A stretch of DNA of 64,000 nt from a bacterium (lineage in GTDB: Bacteria > Vulcanimicrobiota > Vulcanimicrobiia > Vulcanimicrobiales > SCRA01): positions 1 through 64,000 of the forward strand of contig SCRI01000063.1 of assembly GCA_004298675.1 (NCBI GenBank), in the 5' to 3' direction. The position numbers and the translations under genes are program-made. The notes under the pieces are model-generated. The model ran no database searches. It was not told the origin of the DNA and worked only from the letters and a program-made list of their open reading frames with translations. Shown in pieces: positions 46,281 to 56,572 of this stretch (position 1 is the stretch's first letter; the number at the start of each line of letters is the position of its first letter).

Positions 46281-46298
46281 CCATGACAGGGGGGCGCC

Positions 46299-47702
46299 AT
46301 GGAGTTTCGTGAACCGGTCGATCAACTGATCCACGACCCGCGCGAGTTCACGAGGGGCGTGCGTTTCCCCGATCCGGGCGACTTGCGCATCTACGACGAT
46401 ACCCTGCGCGACGGCGAGCAGATGCCGGGTGTCTGCTACACGCCGGAACAGAAGTTGGAGATCGCGCAACGCCTCTCGGACATCGGCGTGCACATCATGG
46501 ACGTGGGTTTTCCCGCCGCGTCGGTGGGCGATCAACGCACGCTGCAGCTCGTGGCGCAAGCCAAGCGTCGCGGCGACCTGCGTGACGATCTCGAGCTGGT
46601 CGTGATGTGCCGCAGCAACCGTAAGGACATCGACGTCACCATCGCCGCGCTCGACGCGGTCGACGTGGCGGCGCGCGACGTGACGTTCTTCGTCTTCACC
46701 AGCGGCAGCGATCTGCATCTCAAATACAAGATCGGTAAGACGCTCCTGGCGCATGCGGGCCGGCCCGAGTCCGACTGGCTGGATCTACCCGTCTCATGGT
46801 ATCGCGAAGAGAATCTCAAGCTGCAGTGCGACGCCATCCGCCACGCGCGCGCCAAAGGCGTGGAGCGGGTGGAGTTCGGCGGCGAGGACGGCAGCCGCGG
46901 CGATGTCGACTACTTCATCGAGCTCTTCAAACGCGGTTTGGAGGCCGGTGCGGTACGCCCGGCCTGGCCCGATACGGTGGGCACCCTGACGCCGGAGGCG
47001 ACGCGCTGGTATTGTTCGCGGATCGTGGAGGCCATGGGCCCCGGGGTCACGCTGCTCAACCACTTTCACAACGACTACGGTCTGGCCGCCATCAACTGCA
47101 TCACGTCGTTGGCCTGCGGCTTCAAGGCATTCACGGTGACCGCCAACGGCTACGGCGAGCGCGCCGGCAACGTGCCGCTACACCAGGTGATGACGGCGCT
47201 GCGTGTCTTGTATGGCGTGGAGATCCCGGGCTTCAAGTACGAGCAGCTGCGCGAGTTGGCGCGCTTCATGGAGGAGATGAGCGGCGTGCCGATGCAGTCG
47301 CACGAGCCCATCGTCGGCGCGAACGTTTTTACGCACGAGAGCGGGATCCACACGCAGGGCATGCTGATCGATCGCCGCATCTACGAAGCGGTGCCCGCGG
47401 CGCTCGTGGGCGCGGAGATGGCCTTCGTCTACGGGAAACACTCCGGTACGGCTTTGGTGGAGCACGCGCTGCGCAAGCACGAGACGCGCCTGGCGCAGGC
47501 CGGCGTCTCGTGCAGCCACGCCTTGGCGGTGCGCGTGACCGAAGAGATCAAGCGCTTACGCGAGGAGCGCGCCCAGCGGCGCGAGGCCGCCGCGCTGGTG
47601 CGGGAGCATCGCGCTGCGCTAGCGGGCTTGGGCGTAAGCGAGGAGGAGGTCGTGGAGATCGCCAGGGCCATCGGACGCCCCGCGCATGCAGGCGGTGCGT
47701 GA
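46299..47702 (+). CDS. 2-isopropylmalate/homocitrate synthase family enzyme
   Basis: IYDDTLRDGEQMPGVCYTPEQKLEIAQRL, LNHFHNDYGLAAINCI, NGYGERAGNVPLHQV, FTHESGIHTQGML. Confidence 0.9.
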   Translation: MEFREPVDQLIHDPREFTRGVRFPDPGDLRIYDDTLRDGEQMPGVCYTPEQKLEIAQRLSDIGVHIMDVGFPAASVGDQRTLQLVAQAKRRGDLRDDLELVVMCRSNRKDIDVTIAALDAVDVAARDVTFFVFTSGSDLHLKYKIGKTLLAHAGRPESDWLDLPVSWYREENLKLQCDAIRHARAKGVERVEFGGEDGSRGDVDYFIELFKRGLEAGAVRPAWPDTVGTLTPEATRWYCSRIVEAMGPGVTLLNHFHNDYGLAAINCITSLACGFKAFTVTANGYGERAGNVPLHQVMTALRVLYGVEIPGFKYEQLRELARFMEEMSGVPMQSHEPIVGANVFTHESGIHTQGMLIDRRIYEAVPAALVGAEMAFVYGKHSGTALVEHALRKHETRLAQAGVSCSHALAVRVTEEIKRLREERAQRREAAALVREHRAALAGLGVSEEEVVEIARAIGRPAHAGGA

Positions 47703-47757
47703 GCGCCGCGATCCGTCTCCCATCGCGCTCCCAGGAAGCGCTGCTACACTGAACGTT

Positions 47758-49017
47758 ATGCGCTTTGCCTCTCGCGCCGCCGCCGCGGTTGCGGTGCTTG
47801 GACTACTCTCGTCGTGCGGCCACAAGGCCGCCGAGCGCGCGGCACCGCCCCCGCCGCACGTGCAGGTGGCGACGGCGACGGAACGCGCGATCACGCCGGC
47901 TACCGATCTCAGCGGGCTGGTGGCACCCTATCAGAGCGTCGGACTCTCCAGTAACCTGGCGGAGCCGGCTCTGGAGGTACGCGTGCAGGAGGGCGATCGG
48001 GTGCGCCGCGGCCAAGTGCTCGCCATCCTCTCCACGGCGGACTTGCGCGCCAATCTCGAGGCCGCCGAGCGCAACGCCGCGGCTGCCGATGCCAAGACCG
48101 TTCAGACGGATTACCAGGCGCGTCTGGCGATTGCCCAGGGTGACAACGGCGTGACGTCGGCGCGCTCGGCGCTCTCGCAGGCGGCGCAGACGCTGGTGTT
48201 GGCGCAAGACACGCTGCGCCGCGACCGGGAGCTGCTCGCTCAAGGCTACGTCGCGTCGCTGGAAGTACAGCAGCAGCAGACGCAGGTGGATAACGACCGG
48301 CAGGCCGTGGCCGCGGCCACGGCCGCGCTGCAGTCGGCAGTCGCCAATGCGCAAGCCAACGGCACGCCCCAGCAGGGCCTGCAGGCTGCCGGCGTTGCTG
48401 CGGCACGTGCAGCGGCTGCGCAGGCGCGCGCGCAGGCCGATCAGATCCGCGTCCAGATCTCCAAGGCCACGATCGTCGCGCCGGTCGACGGCGTGGTTGT
48501 GAACCGCAATCTCAACGCCGGCGAGTATCCGGGAAACCGTCAGGTCTTCACGATCCAGGAGATCGATCGCGTCTACGCGACGCTCTCCGCCTTCGCGGCT
48601 CAGGTCGTCGATCTGCGCCAGGGCGCCCCGGTGGCGGTTACCTCCAACTCGCTGCCCGGTCAGAGCTTCCCCGGGCGCGTCGTCGCGTTACTCTCTCCGA
48701 CTTCTCCCAGCGGTACGGGCTTCGTGGTGAAGGTGGACGTCGCCAACGCAGGCGTACGCCTGAGGCCGGGCATGGCCGTGCTCGGCCATGTCGATCGCCC
48801 CACCGTGCGCGGTATCGCCATCCCGGCGGCCGCTTTCCTCGACGATAACGACGACGCGGTGATGGTGGTCAGCGGCGAGGCCGCGCACAGCGTCCACGTG
48901 AGTCTGGTGGCCAGCGACGGGAAGCAGGCGGTGGTGCGCGGCCTCGCGCCGGATAGCCGGGTGGTCGTCGACGGCGGGCTCGGGCTCAGTGACGGTGAGA
49001 AGGTCGTCTATCGCTGA
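47758..49017 (+). CDS. RND efflux periplasmic adaptor lipoprotein
   Basis: Lipobox LLSSC; LEVRVQEGDRVRRGQVLAILSTADLRANL; VAPVDGVVVNRNLNAGEYPG. Confidence 0.92.
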   Translation: MRFASRAAAAVAVLGLLSSCGHKAAERAAPPPPHVQVATATERAITPATDLSGLVAPYQSVGLSSNLAEPALEVRVQEGDRVRRGQVLAILSTADLRANLEAAERNAAAADAKTVQTDYQARLAIAQGDNGVTSARSALSQAAQTLVLAQDTLRRDRELLAQGYVASLEVQQQQTQVDNDRQAVAAATAALQSAVANAQANGTPQQGLQAAGVAAARAAAAQARAQADQIRVQISKATIVAPVDGVVVNRNLNAGEYPGNRQVFTIQEIDRVYATLSAFAAQVVDLRQGAPVAVTSNSLPGQSFPGRVVALLSPTSPSGTGFVVKVDVANAGVRLRPGMAVLGHVDRPTVRGIAIPAAAFLDDNDDAVMVVSGEAAHSVHVSLVASDGKQAVVRGLAPDSRVVVDGGLGLSDGEKVVYR

Positions 49018-52000
49018 TGTGGCTGACCCGGCTCTTCATCCAACGCCCGGCCTTGGTCTTCGTCATGCTCGCGTTCGTGACGATCGCAGGCTTGATCTCC
49101 TACAAGACGCTGGTCCAGCAGCAGACGCCGAACGTCGACCTGCCGACCGTGACCATCACCGTCAACTACCCGGGGGCCTCGCCGACGGAGATGCGCGACA
49201 ACATCGTGCGTCCGATCGAGGATCAGTTGGCCGGTGCCCCGGACCTCAACATCATCAATTCGACCGTTCAGCTCGGTCGCGCGAACATCTCGGCGATCTT
49301 CAACCTGGGCGCCAGCTCCATCATCTCGCTGCAGGAAGTCGAGCGGCGGCTTCAAGCGGCGCAGTCGCGGTTACCCAACGACCTGACGACGCCGACCGTC
49401 CAGACCTTCAACCCCAGTGAGCCGACCGTCGTCTTTCTCGGCGTTACCGCCAAGAGCTATTCAAAGGCCGGCCTCTCGCAGCTGATTAAAAACAGCATCA
49501 TTCCCGCCGTCGAGCAGGCCCCCGGCGTCGCCAACGTCAACGCCTACGGAACCGTCACGCCGGCGATCGAGGTGACCGTCAATCCGGTCTCGCTCGTAGC
49601 CAACGGCTTGACGCTCAACGACGTGGTCTCCGCGATCGCCAGCAACAACCAGCGCCTGCCGGGCGGCATCGTCTACCAGCCTGCACGCGAGACCACCGTC
49701 GACATCCGCGGAGACGTGCAGACGCCGCAGCAGGTTGCGAACTTGCCGCTGCAAGGCGCCCCCGGTGCCGCGAGCGCGGGTTCGCCCGCCAGTGCTGTTG
49801 GGGCGCTCAATCCTTGGAGCCTGGCCCCCGGCGTGCTGCGGATCGGCGACGTCGCCGCCGTGAGCGACGGCTTCGAGACACAGCGCGTCTACTCGTACGT
49901 CAACGGCAAGACCGAGATGTACCTCGCGGTGCAGAAGGCTACTGAAGCCAATGAAGTCGACACCGCCAGGAACGTCGTCAAGGCGATCCCGCGGCTGGAG
50001 GCGCAGTTCCCCGGCGTTCACTTCGCCGTCATCCACCTGACGGCAAAGTACACCGAGCAGCAGATCGACGCCGTGTTCCGCACGCTGCTGGAAGGCATCG
50101 TGCTCACCAGCATCGTGCTGATGTTCTTCCTTGGATCGTGGCGCTCGGCGGTCGTCGTGCTGATCGCCATTCCCACCTCGCTGCTGATCACGCTGACGGT
50201 GATGAAGCTGGCGAACTTCACGGTGGACACGGTGTCGCTGCTGGCGATGACGCTCGTCATCGGCATCTTGGTCGATGATTCGATCGTCGTCTTGGAGAAC
50301 ATCGAGCGCCACCACAAGGAAGGCGATCCGCCGCTGCATGCGGCCGTGAACGGACGCTCGGAGATCGGCCTCGCGGCGATCGTCATCACGCTGGTCGACG
50401 TCGTGGTGTTCTTGCCGATCGCGTTTCTCCCAGGCGTCGTCGGTAAGTTTCTCGTGGAGTTCGGCTTGGTCGTCGTGGTGGCGACGCTGACCTCGCTATG
50501 GACGTCGTTCACCGTGACGCCCACGCTGGCTGGACGCTGGTCGCTGCTCAGCAAGTGGAGGCCGTGGGCGCTCATCGGCGCCTTCGAGCGCGCCTTTCAG
50601 CGCTCGCGCCGGTGGTACGCCCAGAGACTGCTTCCCGCCGGCTTGAAGCATCCGTGGTTCGTTGTCGGGATCTCCGTCGTCTCGCTGGTGTTTGCTCTCG
50701 CGCTGGTTCCGCTGGGTGTCGTGGGTTTCGAGTTCATCCCGACGCAGGATCGCGGGGAGCTCTTCGTGCAGGTGACCTATCCCACCGGAACGCCGCTCGA
50801 GAAGACCGATGCCGCCATCCGGCGCATGGGCGCGCTCGTGAACACGATTCCCGACGTCGACGTTGCCACCGAGACGGCGGGGGCCTACTCCTCGCCGTTC
50901 GGCGGTTTCATTCAACAGGGAGCAGTGGGCCAGATCCACGTCTTCCTCAACGATCAGCGCAAACACGGCACCGCCTACTGGGTGCGGTGGCTGCGTGAGC
51001 GGGCGCCGCAGCAGGCCCAAGGCGCCGAGGTGGTGGTCATCCCTGCCGGTACCTCGGGCGGCGGCAACGCGCAGCCGTTGGATTATCTCGTGACCAGCTT
51101 GGAAGGCGACCCAGCGCCATACGCCGCCAAGGTGGAGCGGGCGCTGAAGGAGACGCCCGGTTCGGCGAACGTGACGAGCTCGGCCGAGACGCTCTCGCCG
51201 CAGGTGGAGGTGGTCTTCGACCGCCGCGCCGCTCAGGCGCTCGGCGTCAACATCGGCGCGGCATCGCAGGCCATCCGTGCCGCCTTCGGAGGCGCGCTGG
51301 CGACGCAGTTCGAGTCGCCTTCCGGCTTGAAGGACGTGCAAGTCATCTATCCCGTCGCCAACCAGACGAGCTTGAAAGAAGTGCTGGCGATTCCCTTCCG
51401 CACGGTCAGCGGCACGCTCATCCACGTCGGCGATGTGGCGCAGTTACGCTGGGCTCCGGCGCCGCCGGTGATCACGCGCGTGAACCGCGAGTCGGTGATC
51501 CACGTGACCGGTAACGTCGCTCCGGGCGTCGCGCAATCCAACGTCGAGCAGGCCTTCCGGCGGCGGCTGGCTGCGTTGGGTCTGCCGGCGTACGTGTCGG
51601 TGCGTGCCAATCCCAACGGTAATCAGCAGAACACCAAAGACACCGTGGTGGGTTTGAGCGCCGCGCTCGTGCTCTCGTTCGCACTGGTTTACCTCTTGAT
51701 GACGGCGCTCTACAACGGCTACCTGACGCCGTTCATCATCATGTTCTCCGTGCCGGTGGCCACCGTCGGCGCACTTGGAGCGCTGGCCCTGGCGCGCCAG
51801 ACGCTCAATTTGTTCTCGCTCATCGGTACGATCATGCTGGTGGGACTGGTGACGAAGAACGGCATTCTGCTGGTCGATTACGCCAATACGCTGCGCGAGC
51901 GCGGCTACGAGAAGCTCGCGGCGATCATGGAGAGCGCACGCGTCCGCTTTCGCCCGATCGTCATGACCACCGTCTCGATGATCGCGGGCATGGCGCCGCT

Positions 52001-52226
52001 GGCGCTAGGACTCGTTCCGGGCATGGAGACGCGTCAGGGCTTGGGCATCGTGATCATCGGGGGCTTGGCTAGCTCGCTCTTGCTGACGCTGGTTTTGGTG
52101 CCGGTTGTCTTCGTCTGGCTCGCACCGCAGCATTACGATTCAGGCCGTGGGCTCGAGGTTGAGGAGCGTCTGCGCGGTCTGGAGAGCGAGCGCGGCGGTG
52201 CGCGCACGCCGCTGCCGGTGGAGTAG
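49017..52226 (+). CDS. RND (AcrB/HAE1-type) efflux transporter
   Basis: 1069 aa; MWLTRLFIQRPALVFVMLAF, YPGASPTEMRDNIVRPIEDQL, LVIGILVDDSIVVLENIERH, GLVTKNGILLVDYAN. Confidence 0.97.
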   Translation: MWLTRLFIQRPALVFVMLAFVTIAGLISYKTLVQQQTPNVDLPTVTITVNYPGASPTEMRDNIVRPIEDQLAGAPDLNIINSTVQLGRANISAIFNLGASSIISLQEVERRLQAAQSRLPNDLTTPTVQTFNPSEPTVVFLGVTAKSYSKAGLSQLIKNSIIPAVEQAPGVANVNAYGTVTPAIEVTVNPVSLVANGLTLNDVVSAIASNNQRLPGGIVYQPARETTVDIRGDVQTPQQVANLPLQGAPGAASAGSPASAVGALNPWSLAPGVLRIGDVAAVSDGFETQRVYSYVNGKTEMYLAVQKATEANEVDTARNVVKAIPRLEAQFPGVHFAVIHLTAKYTEQQIDAVFRTLLEGIVLTSIVLMFFLGSWRSAVVVLIAIPTSLLITLTVMKLANFTVDTVSLLAMTLVIGILVDDSIVVLENIERHHKEGDPPLHAAVNGRSEIGLAAIVITLVDVVVFLPIAFLPGVVGKFLVEFGLVVVVATLTSLWTSFTVTPTLAGRWSLLSKWRPWALIGAFERAFQRSRRWYAQRLLPAGLKHPWFVVGISVVSLVFALALVPLGVVGFEFIPTQDRGELFVQVTYPTGTPLEKTDAAIRRMGALVNTIPDVDVATETAGAYSSPFGGFIQQGAVGQIHVFLNDQRKHGTAYWVRWLRERAPQQAQGAEVVVIPAGTSGGGNAQPLDYLVTSLEGDPAPYAAKVERALKETPGSANVTSSAETLSPQVEVVFDRRAAQALGVNIGAASQAIRAAFGGALATQFESPSGLKDVQVIYPVANQTSLKEVLAIPFRTVSGTLIHVGDVAQLRWAPAPPVITRVNRESVIHVTGNVAPGVAQSNVEQAFRRRLAALGLPAYVSVRANPNGNQQNTKDTVVGLSAALVLSFALVYLLMTALYNGYLTPFIIMFSVPVATVGALGALALARQTLNLFSLIGTIMLVGLVTKNGILLVDYANTLRERGYEKLAAIMESARVRFRPIVMTTVSMIAGMAPLALGLVPGMETRQGLGIVIIGGLASSLLLTLVLVPVVFVWLAPQHYDSGRGLEVEERLRGLESERGGARTPLPVE

Positions 52227-52231
52227 CGCCG

Positions 52232-53047
52232 TCAGCGCGTGGCGCCGCGATAACTGCCCAGGAGGCGCCCGGAGCCGTTGTCTCCCAGTGCGGCAAGTGC
52301 CGCCTCGACGCGCTCCGCGTCCGCGTCGACCTCGAGATAGAACGCGTAACGCCAGGGCTGCTCCGGGATCGGCCGCGAGAGCAGCATGCGCACGTTGATC
52401 CCCTGGCCGGCGAAGAGGCCGAGCGCGGCGTGGAGCGAGCCGGCGCGATTTGCCAGCTCCAAACGCAAGGTCGAGCGGTCGTGTTCCGTACCGGCAAGCT
52501 CGCGCGCCAGCGGCTCGCGCGCTCCCAAGAGAAAGCGCGTTGAATTACTGGGGTCGTCCTGGATATCCGCAAGCAGCAACGTCGCGCCGTACCGTTCGGC
52601 GGCCAAGGGCCCGGCGATGGCTGCATCCGCGTCGAGCGAGCCGTCCAAGAGCGCCCGTACCGCTCCGGCCGTGTCCAACGCCTGCCGGGTCTTCCAGCCG
52701 TGCGCCGCGATAGCGCGGCGGCACTGCTCCAGCGCGACGGGATGGGAGGCCACCGTCCGCACGCTCTCGATGCTCGTGCCCGGGGCCGCGATGAGGCATT
52801 GGCGTACGAGCACGACGGTCTCGCCGCACAGGCGCAGCGGTGAGTTGCCGACGAGATCGTACGAGCGCACGACCGCGCCGTAGATCGTGTTCTCTACCGG
52901 CAGCAGCACGGCGTCCGTCACTCCATCCACGGCGGCGGCCACGGCTTCGTCGAAGGTGGGATAGCCGCAACCTTCGGCGCCGGGCAGCAGACGCTGCACC
53001 GCCTCCTCGCTGAAGGCCCCCGGTTCCCCCTGATAGGCTACTCGCAT
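52232..53047 (-). CDS. pheA: Prephenate dehydratase with ACT domain
   Basis: VAYQGEPGAFSEEAVQRLLPG, LLPVENTIYGAVVRSYDLV, ACT region LRLELANRAGSLHAALGLFAGQGINVRMLLSRPIPEQPWRYAFYLEVD. Confidence 0.95.
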   Translation of the reverse strand: MRVAYQGEPGAFSEEAVQRLLPGAEGCGYPTFDEAVAAAVDGVTDAVLLPVENTIYGAVVRSYDLVGNSPLRLCGETVVLVRQCLIAAPGTSIESVRTVASHPVALEQCRRAIAAHGWKTRQALDTAGAVRALLDGSLDADAAIAGPLAAERYGATLLLADIQDDPSNSTRFLLGAREPLARELAGTEHDRSTLRLELANRAGSLHAALGLFAGQGINVRMLLSRPIPEQPWRYAFYLEVDADAERVEAALAALGDNGSGRLLGSYRGATR

Positions 53048-53071
53048 CAGATCGTTTCCATGCGCGCCACG

Positions 53072-53701
53072 TCAGCGGGCCGGGGCGCCCAGGGTCTGCA
53101 GGGCGGCCCGGGCATCCTTGGCTTGCGGGCTTTCGGGCGCCGCCGCTAGTGCGCGCCGGTAAGCGGCGATGGCGCGGTCGCGCTGCCCCAAGGCCTGTGC
53201 CGCGGTAGCCTCGCCGTAGAGTGCCTCGGCGTTCGACGGCTGAAGGCGCGCAACGTGGGCAAAGCCCTCCTCGGCCTTGCCGTACATGCCGGCCTCGAGC
53301 TCGAGTCTGCCCAAGCCCATCAGCGCTTCAACGTCGTTGGGATTGCGTTCGAGTTGAGCACGATAGCGCGCCACCTCTTGCATCACGGGTCCGGGCGGAT
53401 TGCCGGCATCGGCGACGGCAGCGGGGGCACCTTGCGCCGGCGCGCCCTGCATCGGTCCCGTGCCGCTCTGCTGCACCACCGTCTGCGGCAGCGGTGCGGC
53501 CTTGGTATCCGAGCCGCCCATGGCGGAGGTTGGGGCGTTGGCTTGCGAGAGCGCGTTGCGCCCGAAAGCCGAGCCCTCTTGCGCGCTGGAGATTTTGAAG
53601 AAATAGCCGAGCGAGCCCAAGAAGAGCGCACCCACGACGATGAAGATCGGCAGCGCCAAGCGGGATGGGAGTCCCGAGGCGGTCCGTGGCGTTTGTTGCA
53701 T
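53072..53701 (-). CDS. Single-TM tetratricopeptide repeat protein
   Basis: N-terminal TM; YRAQLERNPNDVEALMGLGRLELEAGMYGKAEEGFAHVARLQPSNAEALYGEATAAQALGQRDRAIAAYRRALAAAPES. Confidence 0.85.
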   Translation of the reverse strand: MQQTPRTASGLPSRLALPIFIVVGALFLGSLGYFFKISSAQEGSAFGRNALSQANAPTSAMGGSDTKAAPLPQTVVQQSGTGPMQGAPAQGAPAAVADAGNPPGPVMQEVARYRAQLERNPNDVEALMGLGRLELEAGMYGKAEEGFAHVARLQPSNAEALYGEATAAQALGQRDRAIAAYRRALAAAPESPQAKDARAALQTLGAPAR

Positions 53702-53727
53702 GGATCTCCGGTTTCGAGTGCGGCGCG

Positions 53728-54846
53728 CTACAGCGTTCCGCGCCTGGCCTGCTCTTGTTCGATCGCGACGAAGAGCGCCTTGAAGTTACCTTTGCCGAAC
53801 GAGAGGCTGCCCTTGCGCTGGATGATCTCAAAGAAGAGCGTCGGCCGGTCCTGCAGCGGTTTGGTGAAGAGTTGGAGCATGTAGCCGCGATCGTCGCGAT
53901 CGACGAGGATGCGCAGCTCGCGCAGCACGCTCAGCGCTTCGTCGATCTTGCCGACGCGTTCCGACAACTGCTCGTAGTAGGCGTCGGGAGCCTCGAGGAA
54001 CTCCACGCCGTTGGCGCGCAGCGCGCGAATCGTCGCGACGATGTCGCTGGTATGGAGCGCTAAGTGCTGGACACCCGGGCCGCGATAGAAGTCGAGGTAT
54101 TCCTCGATTTGTGACTTGCGCAGGCCACGGGCCGGTTCGTTGATGGGAAACTTCACCGCGTGGCGCGCGTCCGACATCACTTTGGACTTCAGGGCCGTGT
54201 ATTCGGTGGAGATGTCCTTGTCGTCGAACGAGACCAGTTGCGTGAAGTTGAAGACGCGTGCGTAATACTCGGCCCAGGTATCCATCTCGTTCCAGCCGAC
54301 GTTGCCCACGCAGTGGTCGATATGGTGCAGTGCCGGATGCTGCTGGGCGTTCGACGCGGTGCGCTGCGCGATGAAGCCGGGCAGGAACGGGCCGCGGTAC
54401 GCGTTGCGCTCGACGAAGGTGTGGACCGTGTCGCCGTAGGTTGCGACCGAGGCCAGCACGGCACTCCCGAATTCGTCGTGCAGCGTCTGCGGCACGCGTA
54501 CCGGCCGTGCGCCGCGCTCGACTGCCAGCGCGAAGGCCGCGCCAGCGTCGCCGACGGCGAGCGCGACGTCACGCACGCCGTCACCGTGGAGGTTGACGTG
54601 GCGCGCGATCTCGTGGTCCGGCTGGAGCGGGCTCGTGATCACGAAGCGCAGGCGGTTCTGCTCCAGCACGTAAGAGACGCGGTCGCGTAAGCCGGTCTCG
54701 GGTCCCGCGTAGGCGATCTGGTCGAAGCCGAAGGCGGTGCGGTAGAAGTGAGCCGCTTGCTTGGCGTTACCGACGTAGAACTCGACGAAATCCCAATCTG
54801 GGCGATCGAGCGCCGACTGGTAGGCGGTGGCGGCCGTACTTGTCAT
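53728..54846 (-). CDS. hppD: 4-hydroxyphenylpyruvate dioxygenase
   Basis: [113 protein letters not shown]. Confidence 0.96.
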   Translation of the reverse strand: MTSTAATAYQSALDRPDWDFVEFYVGNAKQAAHFYRTAFGFDQIAYAGPETGLRDRVSYVLEQNRLRFVITSPLQPDHEIARHVNLHGDGVRDVALAVGDAGAAFALAVERGARPVRVPQTLHDEFGSAVLASVATYGDTVHTFVERNAYRGPFLPGFIAQRTASNAQQHPALHHIDHCVGNVGWNEMDTWAEYYARVFNFTQLVSFDDKDISTEYTALKSKVMSDARHAVKFPINEPARGLRKSQIEEYLDFYRGPGVQHLALHTSDIVATIRALRANGVEFLEAPDAYYEQLSERVGKIDEALSVLRELRILVDRDDRGYMLQLFTKPLQDRPTLFFEIIQRKGSLSFGKGNFKALFVAIEQEQARRGTL

Positions 54847-54924
54847 ACCGCTGAGCGTTCGGACACCGGAAGTGACGGTCCTGGGCAGGGCCGATCCGCG
54901 CTCGGCGGGAACGCTGCCGCGCCG

Positions 54925-55467
54925 ATGGATCAGCCGTTACCCGACGAGGCCGAGCTCCAGCTTCTCTTTGCCCGCCTAAACCTCCAGCACTTCAGCGGCG
55001 AGATTCCCCCGTATCGCATCGCCTACAACGCGCGTTTCTCGACGGTAGCCGGACGCATCGTGCATAAGCCGCCGCTGATCGAGCTTTCGGTCAAGCATTT
55101 CCGCCGCTACCCCGAACGCTTGGAGGAGACGCTGCTCCACGAAATGATCCATGCTTGGCTGGACGCGCGCGGGCTGGACTCGGGGCACACGCCGGCCTTC
55201 AAGAAGAAGATGCGCGAGCTCGGCATCGCCAGCATCTACCACGAGATGGGGCGGATCGAGGAGCGGCCGAGCGGCCGGCGCTACATTCTCAAGTGCCCGC
55301 ACTGCGCGGCCGAGATGTTGCGGCGCCGGCGCCCGCCCGCGCGCGTCTCCTGTGGCCGTTGCAGCCGCCGCGCCTACGACCCGCGTTTTCAGTTGCGCGT
55401 GTACGAGGTGGTGGGTGTGCGCGATCTGGGCGCACCCGATGCCCCGGAGTTGACGGCGCCGCCGTAG
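54925..55467 (+). CDS. SprT-like zinc metallopeptidase domain protein
   Basis: [18 protein letters not shown] (HExxH), C-terminal zinc-ribbon-like [24 protein letters not shown]. Confidence 0.88.
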   Translation: MDQPLPDEAELQLLFARLNLQHFSGEIPPYRIAYNARFSTVAGRIVHKPPLIELSVKHFRRYPERLEETLLHEMIHAWLDARGLDSGHTPAFKKKMRELGIASIYHEMGRIEERPSGRRYILKCPHCAAEMLRRRRPPARVSCGRCSRRAYDPRFQLRVYEVVGVRDLGAPDAPELTAPP

Positions 55468-55504
55468 CCCACGGACAGGATGGCCGCGCGGGGCCCGCCA
55501 AGGT

Positions 55505-55936
55505 ATGGGCGTGCGCCTCTCCGCGAAAACCGTTTACGCCGCCCGAGCGTTGCTCCAACTCGCGCTGGCACCCGCGGACGGCGAGCCGATGCGCATCGAG
55601 GACATCGCGCGGGCACAGGACATTCCCGAGCGCTTTCTCCCGCAGATTCTGCTGGCGTTGAAGGCGGCGGGTCTGGTCGCCAGCCGGCGCGGGAGCCAAG
55701 GGGGGTATCTGCTGGCGCGTTCGCCCTCCGCGATCACGCTGGCCGACGTCGTGCGGCGCTTCGATCGCGAGTTGCTGGAGGGCCCGGCTTCGGAGTCCGC
55801 ACGAGCGCTCGACGTGGTGGAGGAGGCGCTCTCGCGTGCCGGCGGCGCGCTGGAGGCGGCTTTGGAGGAGACTACCGTAGCCGATCTCGCCGAGCGCACG
55901 CGCGCGGCTCAGTCGGTCCTCCATTACGTCATCTAA
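55505..55936 (+). CDS. Rrf2-family transcriptional regulator without Fe-S cysteines
   Basis: LSAKTVYAARALLQLALAP...IARAQDIPERFLPQILLALKAAGLVASRRGSQGGYLLARSPSAITLADVVRRFD; no Cys in the protein. Confidence 0.88.
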   Translation: MGVRLSAKTVYAARALLQLALAPADGEPMRIEDIARAQDIPERFLPQILLALKAAGLVASRRGSQGGYLLARSPSAITLADVVRRFDRELLEGPASESARALDVVEEALSRAGGALEAALEETTVADLAERTRAAQSVLHYVI

Positions 55937-55938
55937 GG

Positions 55939-56499
55939 CTACTGCACGCGCCCGATGTAACGGCGGTCGCGCGTGTCGATGCGGATGACGTCGCCGGGGT
56001 TCACGAAAAGCGGAACATTGACGGTCGCACCGGTCTCGAGAAGTGCGGGCTTGGTGGCTCCAGTCGCGGTATCGCCCTTGAAGCCGGGCTCGGTCTCCTT
56101 GACCTCCAGCTCCACGTGCGCGGGGAGATCGGCGCCGATCGGCACGCTGTCGTGGAACTGCACCTGGATCTTCATGCCGTCTTTGAGGAAGTCCGCCGGA
56201 TCGCCGATCAGGTCGCGCTGGAGCGAGATGTTTTCGTAGCTCTCCAGGTCCATGAAGTGGTAGCCGTCGGCGTCGTTGTAGAGCATCTGCATCTCGCGAT
56301 TATCGACGGTCGCGCGTTCCACTTTCTCGCCCGCACGGAAGGTCCGCTCGAGGGTCTGTCCGGTCTTGACGTTCTTGAGCTTGGTGCGGACGAAGGCCGC
56401 GCCTTTGCCCGGCTTCACGTGGAGGAACTCCACGACGGTCCAGAGCTGACCATCGATCATAATGGTCACGCCATTGCGGAAGTCGTTACTGGAGATCAT
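55939..56499 (-). CDS. efp: Elongation factor P
   Basis: SNDFRNGVTIMIDGQLWTVVEFLHVKPGKGAAFVRTKLKN...VNPGDVIRIDTRDRRYIGRV. Confidence 0.96.
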   Translation of the reverse strand: MISSNDFRNGVTIMIDGQLWTVVEFLHVKPGKGAAFVRTKLKNVKTGQTLERTFRAGEKVERATVDNREMQMLYNDADGYHFMDLESYENISLQRDLIGDPADFLKDGMKIQVQFHDSVPIGADLPAHVELEVKETEPGFKGDTATGATKPALLETGATVNVPLFVNPGDVIRIDTRDRRYIGRVQ

Positions 56500-56572
56500 G
56501 AGATGTGCGGCTGCTCCATGGGCGGCAAAACTCCGCCCAATTCGCAGGGCGGTGGGCCTGAACCTTTCGTGG

